NCBI GenBank assembly: GCA_018399455.1
Contig: JAGYOT010000149.1
Coordinates: forward strand, 1-5,517
Origin: Desulfobacterales bacterium
GTDB taxonomy: Bacteria; Desulfobacterota; Desulfobacteria; Desulfobacterales; Desulfosalsimonadaceae
Reading direction: 5' to 3'
Length of the DNA: 5,517 nt
Part shown: one piece after another, positions 5,335 to 5,517 of the stretch
How the letters are laid out: each line of letters starts with the position of its first letter
Position numbering within the stretch: position 1 is the first letter of the stretch
Translations under genes and position numbers: made by a program
Notes under the pieces: generated by a model
Databases searched by the model: none
Told to the model about the DNA's origin: nothing
Seen by the model: only the letters and a program-made list of their open reading frames with translations

Positions 5335-5517
5335 TTGCCGCCTTTGAAAACAGCAAAACCCATCCGGCGCATTCGCAAACGTATTCATTTTTACATGGTC
5401 CGGCTGCCGCTTATCTATATCCTTCTCCCGATCGGCTTTCTCTTTGAATTTATAATTACTTTCCCGTTTATGGTGATGACCGGACTGGACGCCGAGCGGA
5501 CGCCGAAACGCAGGCCC
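5335..5517 (+). CDS. Unrecognised membrane protein, N-terminal part (runs off the window)
   Basis: An open frame of 61 codons continues past the window end. The start is taken as TTG 5335 because AAGGA (5323-5327) lies 7 nt upstream, an in-frame TAA at 5311 blocks extension, and no ATG or GTG occurs before the internal ATG 5395. The N-terminus is strongly basic (K5, K8, R11, R12, R14, K15, R16, R23) and is followed by a hydrophobic stretch at residues 24-51 (starting LPLIYILLPIGFLFEF), then DAERTPKRRP. This pattern suggests a membrane anchor with the basic end in the cytoplasm, although basic residues also follow the helix. I do not recognise the family and assign no function. It could be a short one-helix protein or the start of a larger one. 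Confidence 0.65.
   Translation, partial: MPPLKTAKPIRRIRKRIHFYMVRLPLIYILLPIGFLFEFIITFPFMVMTGLDAERTPKRRP

Noticed and set aside
1..5517. CRISPR array, insertion sequence, tRNA or attachment site
   Set aside because: No regularly spaced repeats, terminal inverted repeats with transposase, cloverleaf or target duplication could be found by eye.

Overview
The window reads as part of a chromosome of an anaerobic, probably sulfate-reducing or syntrophic member of Desulfobacterota (the former Deltaproteobacteria). This placement is an inference from gene content. The evidence is a formate dehydrogenase whose beta subunit keeps ligands for only three [4Fe-4S] clusters and has no C-terminal membrane helix, as in the soluble FdhAB enzymes of Desulfovibrio, followed by an fdhE-type maturation gene. 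Every convincing gene is on the + strand.

Region 1 (1-3430) is a formate dehydrogenase locus. It begins inside the catalytic subunit gene (C-terminal 169 codons) and continues with the iron-sulfur subunit. A 132-bp leader follows, then an exported thioredoxin-fold protein with a CPHC active site, an exported peroxiredoxin with one cysteine, and fdhE. The last three genes are packed like an operon (1-bp gap, then a 1-bp overlap). The likely logic is that FdhAB oxidises formate or reduces CO2 in the periplasm, FdhE supports its maturation in the cytoplasm, and the two exported redox proteins keep the oxygen-sensitive enzyme reduced or remove peroxide around it. The catalytic-subunit fragment has two cysteines 29 residues apart, near where a regulatory disulfide has been described in the Desulfovibrio enzyme, so a dedicated thiol partner is plausible.

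The leader before the thioredoxin-like gene can form two mutually exclusive RNA pairings, one of which would cover that gene's ribosome binding site. It also holds a 21-codon open frame whose stop overlaps the gene's start codon. This is the best candidate in the window for an undescribed control element.

Region 2 (3431-3776) is a 346-bp non-coding stretch with a consensus TATAAT and three spaced TTAAGG copies. It probably separates the fdh operon from the next unit.

Region 3 (3777-5173) has a HAD-superfamily NagD-like phosphatase and a universal stress protein with a degenerate nucleotide-binding motif. A GC-rich hairpin follows. The window ends in the first 61 codons of an unrecognised membrane protein that starts with TTG.
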